From an uncultured Clostridia bacterium (GTDB taxonomy: Bacteria; Bacillota; Clostridia; Lutisporales; Lutisporaceae): a DNA stretch of 63,175 nt. The notes beneath the pieces are model-generated. The model did no database searches. It was given only the letters and a program-made list of their open reading frames with translations, and was not told the origin of the DNA. Positions 36,879 through 45,425 of the stretch are shown piece after piece. Location: contig CALGKJ010000097.1 of assembly GCA_937930535.1 (NCBI GenBank), forward strand, positions 1 to 63,175, read 5' to 3'. Position 1 is the stretch's first letter. Each line of letters begins with the position of its first letter. Both the position numbers and the translations under genes were made by a program.

Positions 36879-38816
36879 TCAATCCTTTCTGTAATATTCA
36901 CATTCATAACCATCTGCACGAAGCGGTAGTCCTTCTGCCCAAGCTGGAGGTACTCCCATTATGTCACATACCTCTTTTAGTGAGCCTTGTCCCATGTCTG
37001 CTTCTACAACTATTTCATCATGCACATGTATGATTATGTCATAGCCTTTATTGGCTACACGAAGCATAGCTTCTGCTAATAAGTCACGAGAGATAGCCTG
37101 TACAATATTTTCGACTAGCTTTGCTCCATAGGTTTCGATTCTCTCCCATTTCTTTGTAGTTCCAATGCTTTCATAGGTAATGCCTTCTCTACCAAACTTG
37201 TTTATTTCAATTCTTGGCTTAATATAGGATAGCTTTCGTCCTGATGGTAATATAATAAATAGCATTGCACTTTCATAATGTATTTGTATTTTGCCTACTG
37301 TTGTAGTTGTTCTTTCCTTTACTGCTTTAAGTGCTGCCTTATCAATATCCCACCACAGCCTTGTTATATTAGGGTTAGCCTGTCTCCACGCAGTAACAAG
37401 TCCTTTAAGTTCACTTTCCTTTATTCCCATATCAAGTGCTCCCATAGATATAAGTGCTCCAACTGACCCACCGTATCCAAAGGATAATTCTGCCAATTTC
37501 CCTTTTTGCCTTAATGGTGAGGTTTTTGTAATTTGTTTAATAGGAACTTTAAACATTTGACTAGCACTTGCTTCATATATCTTCCCATGAGTTGCAAATA
37601 CATCCATACGCCACTTTTCCTTTGCAAGCCATGCAATTACCCTTGCTTCAATAGCGGAAAAGTCTGCTACTAAAAAGCGGTGATTAGGCTTTGGAATGAA
37701 AGCTGTTCTAATAAGCTCAGATAATAAATGTGGAATGCTTTCATATAACATTTCTAATGTGTTAAAGTCATTACTTCTTAATAGGTTACGAGCAAGGGTT
37801 AAATCACTAATATGGTTTTGTGGTAAGTTTTGTATTTGAACTAATCTACCTGCCCATCGTCCAGTTCGATTTGCTCCATAGAATTGTAGAAGTCCCCGTA
37901 CTCTTTTATCAGGACATACCGAACGTTCAATCGCTTCATACTTTTTTATTGAGGTTTTTGCTAGTTGTAATCTTAAATTTAGTAATTGTTCAACTTCTCC
38001 ATCAGTTTCCTTGGCAAGGTCAGATACTGCTTTTTTAGATAGAGATTCAAGTTCTACACCATTTTCAATAAGCCACTGTTTTAGTTGTGCTACTGAGTTT
38101 GGATTCTCAAGTCCAGTAATCATTTGTGCTTGTGTAAAGGTATCCTCTTTATGCAGCTTGTCGCATTCTATCGCTTTTCTTACAAGCTCTATATCAACAA
38201 GTACACCCCTATCATTAATTTGCTGGTCTAGTATGTACAATTCTTGCTCACTATCACTTATAGGATACTTTTCTAGCTTATTACGGATTGCTATTTCTAC
38301 TTGAACATCTCTTATACAATAGTTCTTAAATGTCTCCCATTTGTCCATATCATGATGTGGATGATTTCTTGTACGCTGTTCATTGACTTTTGTTGGTTTA
38401 CATGGCACAGAGAAGTACTTGATTAGCTCCTTACCTTCCTTCATCTTTTGTTCTTCTAAGCCTAGAACCTTTGCTACTCCTTCTAGTGATAGGGGTAATC
38501 CTAACATGGCTGACTGCACTGCTGTACATTGCCATGAAGTAGGATTCAGCTTTTTATTTAGGTGCTTAGACAAGCAAGTTCTTTCAAACTGTGCATTATA
38601 TGCTGTTTTAATAATGCTTTCATTGGTTAGTGCTGTTATGATTTCATCAGTTAATTCTTCACCATTAGCTATATCAATTATTTGTATGTCATCATCATCA
38701 AAGGCATAAGCAAATAGGAGAATTTCAAATTGTGGAGAAGCGGTGTATGCGTAAACACCGCTTTTCTTCAAGTCCACATCACTGTATGTCTCAATATCTA
38801 TTGATAGGCTTCGCAT
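36879..38816 (-). CDS. Family A DNA polymerase with 3'-5' exonuclease domain
   Basis: A 645-aa phage replicative polymerase. The exonuclease motif SIDIETYSD opens the protein, with KTAYNAQFER and the NYCIRDVQVEIAI motif later. The polymerase motifs are FLVADFSAIEARVIAWLA (motif A), LSFGYGGSVGAL (motif B) and IIHVHDEIVVEAD (motif C). All catalytic acids are present. It lies between the DUF2815 and VapE-type genes, as in many clostridial siphophages. Confidence 0.94.
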   Translation of the reverse strand: MRSLSIDIETYSDVDLKKSGVYAYTASPQFEILLFAYAFDDDDIQIIDIANGEELTDEIITALTNESIIKTAYNAQFERTCLSKHLNKKLNPTSWQCTAVQSAMLGLPLSLEGVAKVLGLEEQKMKEGKELIKYFSVPCKPTKVNEQRTRNHPHHDMDKWETFKNYCIRDVQVEIAIRNKLEKYPISDSEQELYILDQQINDRGVLVDIELVRKAIECDKLHKEDTFTQAQMITGLENPNSVAQLKQWLIENGVELESLSKKAVSDLAKETDGEVEQLLNLRLQLAKTSIKKYEAIERSVCPDKRVRGLLQFYGANRTGRWAGRLVQIQNLPQNHISDLTLARNLLRSNDFNTLEMLYESIPHLLSELIRTAFIPKPNHRFLVADFSAIEARVIAWLAKEKWRMDVFATHGKIYEASASQMFKVPIKQITKTSPLRQKGKLAELSFGYGGSVGALISMGALDMGIKESELKGLVTAWRQANPNITRLWWDIDKAALKAVKERTTTTVGKIQIHYESAMLFIILPSGRKLSYIKPRIEINKFGREGITYESIGTTKKWERIETYGAKLVENIVQAISRDLLAEAMLRVANKGYDIIIHVHDEIVVEADMGQGSLKEVCDIMGVPPAWAEGLPLRADGYECEYYRKD

Positions 38817-38829
38817 ACACCTAACCTCC

Positions 38830-39369
38830 TTAGCTTAAAAAGTCTTCATCAGCATATGATGCAAAATCGTCCTCTGCTGTGCTATCTCCACTTAGCGGCT
38901 CTCCATCAGCACTCTTTAATAGATTTCCTAATCCACAAGCTATGCCTTTATTTCCGTTTTGATTAAATGCATAGAATGTGATACTCGCTTTTCCGTAGCA
39001 TCCACTATAGAATTCACTTTGGTCTAGAATAGCTTTAACATTCTTGTCTACAACTTGTGGCTTTCGTTTACTGTTGGCATTTACAAAATAGCTATTTCTA
39101 TATGCTTCATCCTCTGGACGGTCAACATCTCCATCACGAAGTGGAAGCTTAAGATTTGCAGGGATTCTACCACCCAGCTTTGCTTTACCTTCTTGCTTTG
39201 CTTCTTCAATTGCAGCTTTGATTTCAGCAATTGTTTTTTTATCAGACTTTGGGATAATCAGAGAAACACTATACTTCTCTTCTCCGCCATCTATTGATTT
39301 AGGCTCCCATACATTTGCATATGAGAAACGCACTTGACCTGTTATTACTTTTGTCTTACTATTTTCCAT
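38830..39369 (-). CDS. DUF2815 single-stranded DNA-binding-like protein
   Basis: A 179-aa protein with the DUF2815 start (VRFSYANVWEPKSIDGGEEK), YSVSLIIPKSDKK and a RPEDEAYRNSYFVNANSK segment. The acidic C-terminus ends in a DDFASYADEDFLS-like tail, as in SSB proteins. Its role is probably to coat single-stranded DNA during phage replication or recombination. It sits between the RecB-like DUF2800 gene and the polymerase. Confidence 0.87.
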   Translation of the reverse strand: MENSKTKVITGQVRFSYANVWEPKSIDGGEEKYSVSLIIPKSDKKTIAEIKAAIEEAKQEGKAKLGGRIPANLKLPLRDGDVDRPEDEAYRNSYFVNANSKRKPQVVDKNVKAILDQSEFYSGCYGKASITFYAFNQNGNKGIACGLGNLLKSADGEPLSGDSTAEDDFASYADEDFLS

Positions 39370-39371
39370 TA

Positions 39372-40505
39372 TTATATTTCCTCCTTAAAATCATCTTCTG
39401 CTGTGTTATTTGTTGTTATTACTTCTCTTTTATCCGAACTAGATACTAATGTTAATTTACCTTTTGGCTTTTCTACTAAATGTCCTAGTACTTCCTTAAA
39501 TTTCTTTTTACTCAGCAGCTTCTCCATTCCTGTAATGCCAAGTAGTGACTTGGTGTAGATATCAGTTATACCAACATCAGTACAAGCCTTAGCTACTTCA
39601 TCCTCATTTGTATATTTACGATTGGAGCGTCCTTCAACTAGCTTAAAGCCTGTCCACTGCTTACCTCTATTTATTGCTAGGTCTGTAGCATAGGTATAAA
39701 TATCACTAGCCCATGTTGAAAGCCTATCTGCTATAGATAATACTTCTTCTATTTCTTCATCTGACAAAAGAGCAGGTTTCTTAAATTCATATTTTGCTAG
39801 TGCCAATTGTTCCTCGGCTCTTGTTCGACATGTTTGCCTTGCTCTGCAAAAGCGACAGTGCTCTCCTGCAATAAACTCACCCTCTCCTTTAAAGGCAAGC
39901 TGTGCTTTATGACTTAGCTCGGTTTCTGCCCAGTTTATTAATTCGTATATAGTTATTTCATATGTAGAAATATTCTCAAGTCTTGGCTGACATATGGTCA
40001 TTCTTACTATTTGAATATCATACAGAATGTCAAATAGGTTTAATGCACCAAGGGCATATAGCTTCATTTGAGGGTTATCCTCAGCAGAAACTTGTAACCC
40101 TTTTCCATACTTTAAATCCACTACATCAAGTGTGTTATCCGCAACAATAACTAAGTCACCAGTTCCGAATCCTTCTTGTACATAATTGGAATAATCCAGT
40201 CTTTGTTCTAGTAGAATAAGTGGGTCTTTGCAGTATGATTTAACTTCTTCTATCAGCTCAATCGCAAAGTCTACGTATATATCTGTGTAGCTTTCTAACT
40301 CTTCACTATCAAAGTCACTTATGGGCTTGTCTGAATTTATTCCTAAAAAAGTACTTAGTTTATGCTCTGACAGCTCATGTGCCGCAGTTCCCTCTTCAGC
40401 AAACACACTGGTTTCCTCAGTAAAGGTTTCCTCAAGTCTTGCTGATGGTGTGCAGTGAAGCCACCTGTGAGAAGAACTGGCTGACAGTAGTGCATGTTTT
40501 GCCAT
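39372..40505 (-). CDS. DUF2800 RecB-like PD-(D/E)XK nuclease
   Basis: A 377-aa protein whose start overlaps the previous stop (TAATG). HALLSASSSHRWLHC opens the domain and EEGTAAHELSE follows. The nuclease core is GTGDLVIV with VVDLKYGKG (D and K of the PD-(D/E)XK fold). A Cys cluster (HCRFCRARQTC) suggests an iron-sulphur cluster as in Cas4/AddB-type nucleases. It probably processes DNA ends for phage recombination. Confidence 0.88.
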   Translation of the reverse strand: MAKHALLSASSSHRWLHCTPSARLEETFTEETSVFAEEGTAAHELSEHKLSTFLGINSDKPISDFDSEELESYTDIYVDFAIELIEEVKSYCKDPLILLEQRLDYSNYVQEGFGTGDLVIVADNTLDVVDLKYGKGLQVSAEDNPQMKLYALGALNLFDILYDIQIVRMTICQPRLENISTYEITIYELINWAETELSHKAQLAFKGEGEFIAGEHCRFCRARQTCRTRAEEQLALAKYEFKKPALLSDEEIEEVLSIADRLSTWASDIYTYATDLAINRGKQWTGFKLVEGRSNRKYTNEDEVAKACTDVGITDIYTKSLLGITGMEKLLSKKKFKEVLGHLVEKPKGKLTLVSSSDKREVITTNNTAEDDFKEEI

Positions 40506-40816
40506 TAGAGTGCCTCCGCTTCCTTTAGAAGCTCTTCGTAGCAAGCAGGGTTAAGGTCTGTTAACTTACTGCCTCCGTATTTTGTTATTAAAGCTTTTAC
40601 TTCTAGCTGCTTTCCTGATTGTGACTTCTCAGCTAGAGCTGCTCGTACCATCTCGGTACTAATTGGTTCTTGTTTTGTTGGTGTCGTAATTACTTCAGTG
40701 GCTATCGATTCTTCTGATGTTTCATCATTTTCCATTGCCCTTACTAATGTTTCTATATTATTAGCAAGGTCTTTTAAACCTTCCACTACATCAAGTGCTA
40801 ATTTTATTTTGCTCAT
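40505..40816 (-). CDS. Conserved early phage protein, unknown
   Basis: A 103-aa protein that opens the early operon. It starts with a helical region (LALDVVEGLKDLANNIETL), has a Thr/Glu-rich linker and ends in a compact domain (VRAALAEKSQSGKQLEVKAL, then KYGGSKLTDLNPACYEEL). The C-terminal part resembles an rRNA-biogenesis-like annotation seen in many clostridial phages, without a known function. Coupled by a TAATG overlap to the DUF2800 gene. Confidence 0.72.
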   Translation of the reverse strand: MSKIKLALDVVEGLKDLANNIETLVRAMENDETSEESIATEVITTPTKQEPISTEMVRAALAEKSQSGKQLEVKALITKYGGSKLTDLNPACYEELLKEAEAL

Positions 40817-41014
40817 TATGCTATATCCTCCTTATCTGTGTTATTCATTTTTTAATTTTGAACTTACTTAATTTTGAGTGAGTTTAAATAGTTTTTAATA
40901 CTCATCATTTACACCTCACAGCTTTATTGAACATTACTGTACATTCTTTGAATGTTTTGTTCTTCATTTGATCAAAAAAATAACCTGCCTACAGTTTCTT
41001 TATGAATAAAGCTT

Positions 41015-41317
41015 TCATACATTAAGATTGTATTGTTCGAGAATTTTTTGTGCATTTTTCTTTCTTCCACTTTTTCGAATAGTGTTGTATATTTCATCTT
41101 CATTTTGCAAGCTTTGTTCGATTTCTTTACAGAAAAATAACTTGTCTATAGTTGTTCCAAAAAAATCTGCAATTCTTTTTGCAAGTGCAAGTCCAGGTGT
41201 TCTCTTGTTGTTTTCAATCATATTAATGTAATCCGCGCATGCTCCAACTGCATCTGCTACTTCCTGTTGAGATAAACCCTTAGCCAGTCTATAATATCGC
41301 AATATCATATTCTTCAT
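41015..41317 (-). CDS. Cro-like XRE-family regulator
   Basis: A 100-aa protein with an N-terminal XRE helix-turn-helix (GLSQQEVADAVGACADYINM, then IENNKRTPGLALAKRIADFF) and a short basic tail. It is divergent from the cI-like repressor across a shared operator, and is the first gene in the direction of the lytic operon. It probably acts as Cro or as a second lysogeny regulator. Confidence 0.85.
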   Translation of the reverse strand: MKNMILRYYRLAKGLSQQEVADAVGACADYINMIENNKRTPGLALAKRIADFFGTTIDKLFFCKEIEQSLQNEDEIYNTIRKSGRKKNAQKILEQYNLNV

Positions 41318-41336
41318 TTTGTCACACTCCTTTTCG

Positions 41337-41360
41337 TTCGATACTCAATATTATATCGAA
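41337..41360. promoter_or_regulatory. Operator palindrome in the lysogeny switch
   Basis: TTCGATA at 41337-41343 and TATCGAA at 41354-41360 form an inverted repeat with a 10-base spacer. It covers the -10 box (41350-41355) of the Cro-like gene promoter and lies just upstream of its ribosome binding site. A half-site-like ATCGAA is repeated at about 41425, next to the -35 box of the repressor promoter. Confidence 0.65.
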
Positions 41361-41378
41361 TGTTTTCACGTTTGTAAA
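41350..41378 (-). promoter_or_regulatory. Promoter of the Cro-like gene and lytic operon
   Basis: On the minus strand TTTACA (41373-41378), a 17-base spacer and TATAAT (41350-41355) make a near-consensus promoter. The -10 box is inside the operator palindrome, so repressor binding should block it directly. Confidence 0.75.
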
Positions 41379-41415
41379 TAGGCGAAATGATTTTTTTGAA
41401 TATTTATTTCACTGG

Positions 41416-41444
41416 TTGACATTAATCGAACAATTTGTTATTCT
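41416..41444 (+). promoter_or_regulatory. Promoter of the cI-like repressor gene
   Basis: TTGACA at 41416-41421, a 17-base spacer and TATTCT at 41439-41444 form a strong promoter ending 26 bases before the repressor ATG. It is divergent from the Cro-like promoter with the operator between them. Confidence 0.75.
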
Positions 41445-41470
41445 ATATTAAGAAAGGTGTGGTGTATCTT

Positions 41471-41875
41471 ATGCTATTTGGTGACAGAGTAAAACAGCTT
41501 AGGCAAAATGCTGACATGACACAAGCTGAACTGGGCAAATTAATTGGTGTTTCAGACAGAGTACTAGGTTACTACGAATCCAATGAGAGATTCCCTCGAA
41601 AACAAGAAGTTATTGCAAAATTTGCTGATATATTTAATGTTTCTGTTGATTATCTTCTTGGTACAGACGGCTCTTTCATGGAGGATGCAACTAACGAATA
41701 TGGCTCTATAGGACATAAACAGGCTCAAGGTGTGTTAAAAAATATTGAAATGCTCTTTGCAGGCGGTGAACTAATGGATGAGGATAAGGATGAGGTGTTT
41801 AGAATAATTTCTGAGCTTTATTTTGATGCTAAGAAAAAAAATAAAGAGAAGTACGGTAAGAAGAAACAAGAATAA
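41471..41875 (+). CDS. cI-like XRE repressor
   Basis: A 134-aa protein starting at ATG 41471 after AAAGGTG. The N-terminal helix-turn-helix is clear: RQNADMTQAELGKLIGVSDR then VLGYYESNERFPRKQEVIAK. The C-terminal part is helical and ends in a Lys-rich tail; there is no LexA-type protease domain. Inactivation would therefore depend on the ImmA-type protease encoded 43 bases downstream. Confidence 0.87.
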   Translation: MLFGDRVKQLRQNADMTQAELGKLIGVSDRVLGYYESNERFPRKQEVIAKFADIFNVSVDYLLGTDGSFMEDATNEYGSIGHKQAQGVLKNIEMLFAGGELMDEDKDEVFRIISELYFDAKKKNKEKYGKKKQE

Positions 41876-41918
41876 TAGTTATTGTTTTTATTATACGCAC
41901 TTGTGAGGAGTGTGTGGA

Positions 41919-42434
41919 ATGAATTGTTCGAAGATTTGCAAATGTGCCAATGAACTAATAAAAACATTCGAAACAAGAGATCCATTTAAAATTGCAACAT
42001 ACATAGGAATTGATTTGAAATATATGAAGCTTCAGAATATTAAAGGCTTATATACCTATATCCTCAGAAATAGATATATTGTTATTAATGACAGTATTGA
42101 TGAAATAAGTGCTAAAATCGTTTGTGCTCACGAAATCGGTCATGACCGCTTCCACCGTGGTCTTGGAATTAATATGTTTCAAGATGAGCTGTGCATTTCT
42201 TTAATGAAAGCAAATCCTGAAATAGAGGCTAATTACTTTGCTGCGGAATTCCTTATCGCAGATAGTGATATTTTAGAGTTGCTGACTGAAAATTATACCT
42301 ATAGCCAGATTGGCTCTGTACTAGGTGTACATACAGAGCTTGCCATGATAAAGGCACAGATACTGAATAGTAAGGGGCATAAGTTATTTATTCCTTATGT
42401 TCCAGAGGCGAACTTTTTGGGTAAGATAGGGTAA
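41919..42434 (+). CDS. immA: ImmA/IrrE-type metallopeptidase
   Basis: A 171-aa protein starting at ATG 41919, eight bases after GAGGAG. The zinc-binding HEIGH motif (CAHEIGHDRFHRG, about residue 72) and the downstream EANYFAAEFLI with the third metal ligand identify the IrrE N-terminal-like protease family. In ICEBs1 ImmA cleaves the repressor to trigger excision. The pairing with the adjacent repressor suggests the same mechanism here. A strong terminator follows. Confidence 0.9.
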   Translation: MNCSKICKCANELIKTFETRDPFKIATYIGIDLKYMKLQNIKGLYTYILRNRYIVINDSIDEISAKIVCAHEIGHDRFHRGLGINMFQDELCISLMKANPEIEANYFAAEFLIADSDILELLTENYTYSQIGSVLGVHTELAMIKAQILNSKGHKLFIPYVPEANFLGKIG

Positions 42435-42438
42435 AGAG

Positions 42439-42468
42439 AATCCCAGCATTTTGGTGCTGGGATTTTTT
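42439..42468 (+). terminator. Terminator after the repressor-ImmA operon
   Basis: A 10-bp perfect stem AATCCCAGCA/TGCTGGGATT with a TTTTGG loop followed by a T run. It ends the two-gene lysogeny operon and marks the last recognisable prophage element on this side. Confidence 0.9.
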
Positions 42469-42520
42469 ACTAATACATTTATGTTTAACTGTCTAGAATA
42501 CTGTATGTATAGCTATAAAG

Positions 42521-42930
42521 CTAACTGTTTCTCTCATTCAATTCTTTTAAGGTTACTCCGTCTTCATTCTTCCACATTATAGGACCACTAGTGCTGTTAC
42601 CTAGAATAAAGTCAGAAGCTGCTGATGGACTTGTAAACAGAATTTCTCTAGTAAATTTATTATTTACTATTGTACCATCTGCTAAATATTGTTCACGCAG
42701 CTGAATAATATTATTACCAAGTGAATTAACAGATAGCTGTTCTCTTATTACACTGTCTCTATATACCACAAAACCTTCTGAGCTTTGAAATCCTTTTGAT
42801 GATACACTCCTTCATTCTCTACAGCATCTTACTCTCTAGCCGTAACAGGTACTGCACTTACGTAATCTCTCCTAATAATATATACTGAAAGTTCTATGTC
42901 TATATTCTTTAATTCAGTTTCTGTGATCAA
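42521..42930 (-). pseudogene. DUF4357-type C-terminal fragment and a second decayed fragment
   Basis: Minus-strand positions 42811-42521 encode SSKGFQSSEGFVVYRDSV followed by SPSAASDFILGNSTSGPIMW and KNEDGVTLKELNE. This is the DUF4357 domain normally found at the C-terminus of GIY-YIG or similar proteins; the rest of the protein is missing and a stop precedes it. An adjacent frame (about 42930-42795) gives a stop-broken peptide with VYIIRRDYVSAVPVTARE, probably another decayed gene. The area looks like a junction scar at the prophage border. Confidence 0.6.
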
Positions 42931-42974
42931 TAAATCTTTCTATTTATTTTATTACGAGAACACTCATTTGCATG

Positions 42975-43664
42975 TCATTCATTTTTTAGGTGGCGCATAT
43001 TATTAAATTTACACTTAGAATTTATCAAGCATTCACCACACTTTGGATTCCTTGCTGTACAAATATTAGCGGAGAAATCAAGTAGCCCATAGTTATATTC
43101 TTTAAATTCTTTTTTATAAAGTAATTCTCGAGAAATATTCCACAGTCCTTTATCAGTGTGGGGTCTTTTCTTACGTGAACTAATTTCAAAAAACCTTTCA
43201 AAGACTCTGATTACATTTGTATCAACAATTGCATACGGTTTATTAAATCCAAATGACATAACTGCACTTGCTGTATAATCTCCAATTCCCTTGATTTCTT
43301 TCAGTAAATCAAAATTTTCAGGAACATGTCCACCATATTTTCCAGAAATTATCGTGGCAATATCAATAAGTCTCTCAGCTCTGTAGAATAGACCTAATGG
43401 TCTTGTTAACTCTCTAATTTGATTAAGATCAGCTTTTGCCAAATCATTTGGAGTAGAATAATCTGTTATTAACCTATCAAATACAGGAACAACCTTTTCT
43501 GCATTGGTCTGCTGTAGCAATATTTCTGATACTAACACCTTGAATGGACTTCTGCTGTCCCTCCAAGGAAACTTCCTCCCAAATTCATTAAAATAATTAA
43601 CTATACTTTTTTTAAAATATCTAATATTATCTATTTTAACACCGTTAAAACTACTTCTACTCAT
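42975..43664 (-). CDS. Mig-like HhH-GPD T/G-mismatch DNA glycosylase
   Basis: A 229-aa helix-hairpin-helix glycosylase. FPWRDSRSPFKVLVSEILLQ is the N-terminal domain, EIKGIGDYTASAVMSF the hairpin and AIVDTNVIRVFERFF holds the catalytic Asp. The 4Fe-4S loop has C-x6-C-x2-C-x5-C spacing (ICTARNPKCGECLINSKC). The hairpin position that is Lys in endonuclease III is Tyr here. The NUDIX-like C-terminal domain of MutY is absent, and the segment YGLLDFSANIC resembles the methyltransferase-linked enzyme Mig of Methanothermobacter. Next to an m5C methyltransferase gene, it probably repairs T/G mismatches from deaminated 5-methylcytosine. Confidence 0.82.
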   Translation of the reverse strand: MSRSSFNGVKIDNIRYFKKSIVNYFNEFGRKFPWRDSRSPFKVLVSEILLQQTNAEKVVPVFDRLITDYSTPNDLAKADLNQIRELTRPLGLFYRAERLIDIATIISGKYGGHVPENFDLLKEIKGIGDYTASAVMSFGFNKPYAIVDTNVIRVFERFFEISSRKKRPHTDKGLWNISRELLYKKEFKEYNYGLLDFSANICTARNPKCGECLINSKCKFNNMRHLKNE

Positions 43665-43860
43665 TTATCCTCCATTTGAATTGTGCAAATTGATAAAATC
43701 AATTATAAAAGGTAGGCGATTTCTTTATTCTCATTCTTAAAATCATCTAGTTAAATATTTATTATACACCTTAATGAGCCTCTAAATTTAGCTTAATCAG
43801 CTCAACTTTAATATGAAGCAACATTAATTAGATACTATATAAACCTTCATTATAATTTTT

Positions 43861-45162
43861 CTAATTTGCATCAATATTATCTGAGTGAACTAAAATTTTA
43901 AGCAGTTCTTCAGCTATGAGTTTTATTATTGGAACAGACACTGCATTGCCAGCTTGTTTGTATAAGTTAGAATCAGCGTAGGGTTTATTATTATATTTCG
44001 TAGGCAGAACATACCCATTCCCAACTGGAAACCCTTGAAGTCTAAAAGCTTCCGCCGGTGTTAACTTTCTAATTCCATTTTGTACTTTTATTAGAGGGAC
44101 ATTATGACCTCCAGTCCCCATATTTGCAGTCAATGTTGGGCAGACATCACTTTTATTTTTACGCACATACATACTTCTTCTAACTTGATAGAACTGATGC
44201 ATTTCATTAATATCTTCTTCCAAGTTAATCCTGACGCCTTTTTTTAAATTATTCTTTGATTCAAATTCGTCTTGTGTAACAAAGTAGTGGGGATACTTAT
44301 CTTTGGTGTAGTAGTATTTTGAATCCTCAACCGAATAGTCAATGATTTTCTTAACATCATCAGCTCGATCCTGAGTGGTCTTTATCATCTTAAACTCTGA
44401 TAGTCGAGAAAACATGTCAAATTTTGCAGCATCTTCGGGATTTAAAAAACCAATTATATATATCCTTTCGCGATTCTGAGGTAAGTCAGAGTAAGACATT
44501 GTATTTAATACTGATTCAAAAATCTGGTATCCTGTTTTTTCAAGTTCCTGTTTTATTACTTTATATGTTCTATTGTTATCGTGCGACTTCAGATTTTTTA
44601 CATTTTCTAAGAAGAGAATCCTTGGCTTTTTATGTCTCTCACCAAGCTGATTAATCAAATCTATAATACTAAGAAATAAGTTGCCTCGCTCGTCTTCGAA
44701 TCCTTTCTGCTCGCCTGCAATGCTAAATGCCTGACAGGGGAACCCGCCGTTTAATACATCAATTTCTTCACTAAATATTACTTCATGCATTTTTTCATAG
44801 TAATTTTCGTTCTTATGCTGTATTAATTTCTTCAAATACTTTGAGGTATCTCTTATTTTTTCTTTGGCTTTTTTTATTTCTTCTTTTTTTGTCTGCGTCT
44901 TAATACTCTCTTCTAATTCAATTATAGACTTTTCCTTCTCAGCTATGACATCAGGTATTCTTTCCGGTCTGAGTATTAGATTAATATCTCCCTCTATTAA
45001 TGTATGATTAAAATTAGTTCTGTAAGTTTCACAAGCATATTCATCGATTTCATTTGCCCAGACTACCTCATATTCAGCATTATTATTCTGAGCCTGCATA
45101 AATCCATGGCAGATTCCCCCTACACCAGCGAAAAGACTTCCGACTTTAAACTTCTTCTTCAT
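43861..45162 (-). CDS. DNA cytosine C5-methyltransferase of the defence island
   Basis: A 433-aa m5C methyltransferase. Motif I is SLFAGVGGICHGF, motif IV GGFPCQAFSIAG with the catalytic Cys, motif VI ENVKN, motif VIII LPQNRERIYIIG, and the C-terminal motifs are LTPAEAFRLQGFP and YKQAGNAVSVPI. About 70 extra residues, highly charged and coiled-coil-like (EKSIIELEESIKTQTKKEEI), are inserted between motif III and motif IV, where canonical enzymes have only a few residues. It would protect the host genome in a restriction system. The Mig-like repair gene follows and the four-gene block precedes. Confidence 0.93.
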   Translation of the reverse strand: MKKKFKVGSLFAGVGGICHGFMQAQNNNAEYEVVWANEIDEYACETYRTNFNHTLIEGDINLILRPERIPDVIAEKEKSIIELEESIKTQTKKEEIKKAKEKIRDTSKYLKKLIQHKNENYYEKMHEVIFSEEIDVLNGGFPCQAFSIAGEQKGFEDERGNLFLSIIDLINQLGERHKKPRILFLENVKNLKSHDNNRTYKVIKQELEKTGYQIFESVLNTMSYSDLPQNRERIYIIGFLNPEDAAKFDMFSRLSEFKMIKTTQDRADDVKKIIDYSVEDSKYYYTKDKYPHYFVTQDEFESKNNLKKGVRINLEEDINEMHQFYQVRRSMYVRKNKSDVCPTLTANMGTGGHNVPLIKVQNGIRKLTPAEAFRLQGFPVGNGYVLPTKYNNKPYADSNLYKQAGNAVSVPIIKLIAEELLKILVHSDNIDAN

Positions 45163-45425
45163 TATTGTACCTCTTTATACTAAATTTTATTTTGTACATG
45201 ACGTATGTTACCTCTGATTTCATATATAGTCCAGTAGATAATTAATCAAACAATGTTATTGCAAAAACTTGTCCCTTAAAATTAAAAAGTTTTTTCAACA
45301 TTATTCACTCTTTCTCAATGTTTGCATATTTAAATTTTACTAGAAACACTACGACTATTCAATACTATGCTAAATATGCCTTGTTATATTTAGTAAACTT
45401 ATAAATAGCAAAATACACAAAACCA

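Noticed and set aside
42975-43664. MutY adenine glycosylase
   Set aside because: The C-terminal 8-oxoG-recognition domain is missing and the sequence around NYGLLDFSANIC resembles Mig; Tyr in the hairpin alone would not decide, since many MutY proteins also have it.
28041-45162. The two m5C methyltransferases as duplicates of one system
   Set aside because: They differ in length, in motif IV (PCS against PCQ) and in the motif III-IV insertion. One lies within the phage late cargo and the other in the defence operon.
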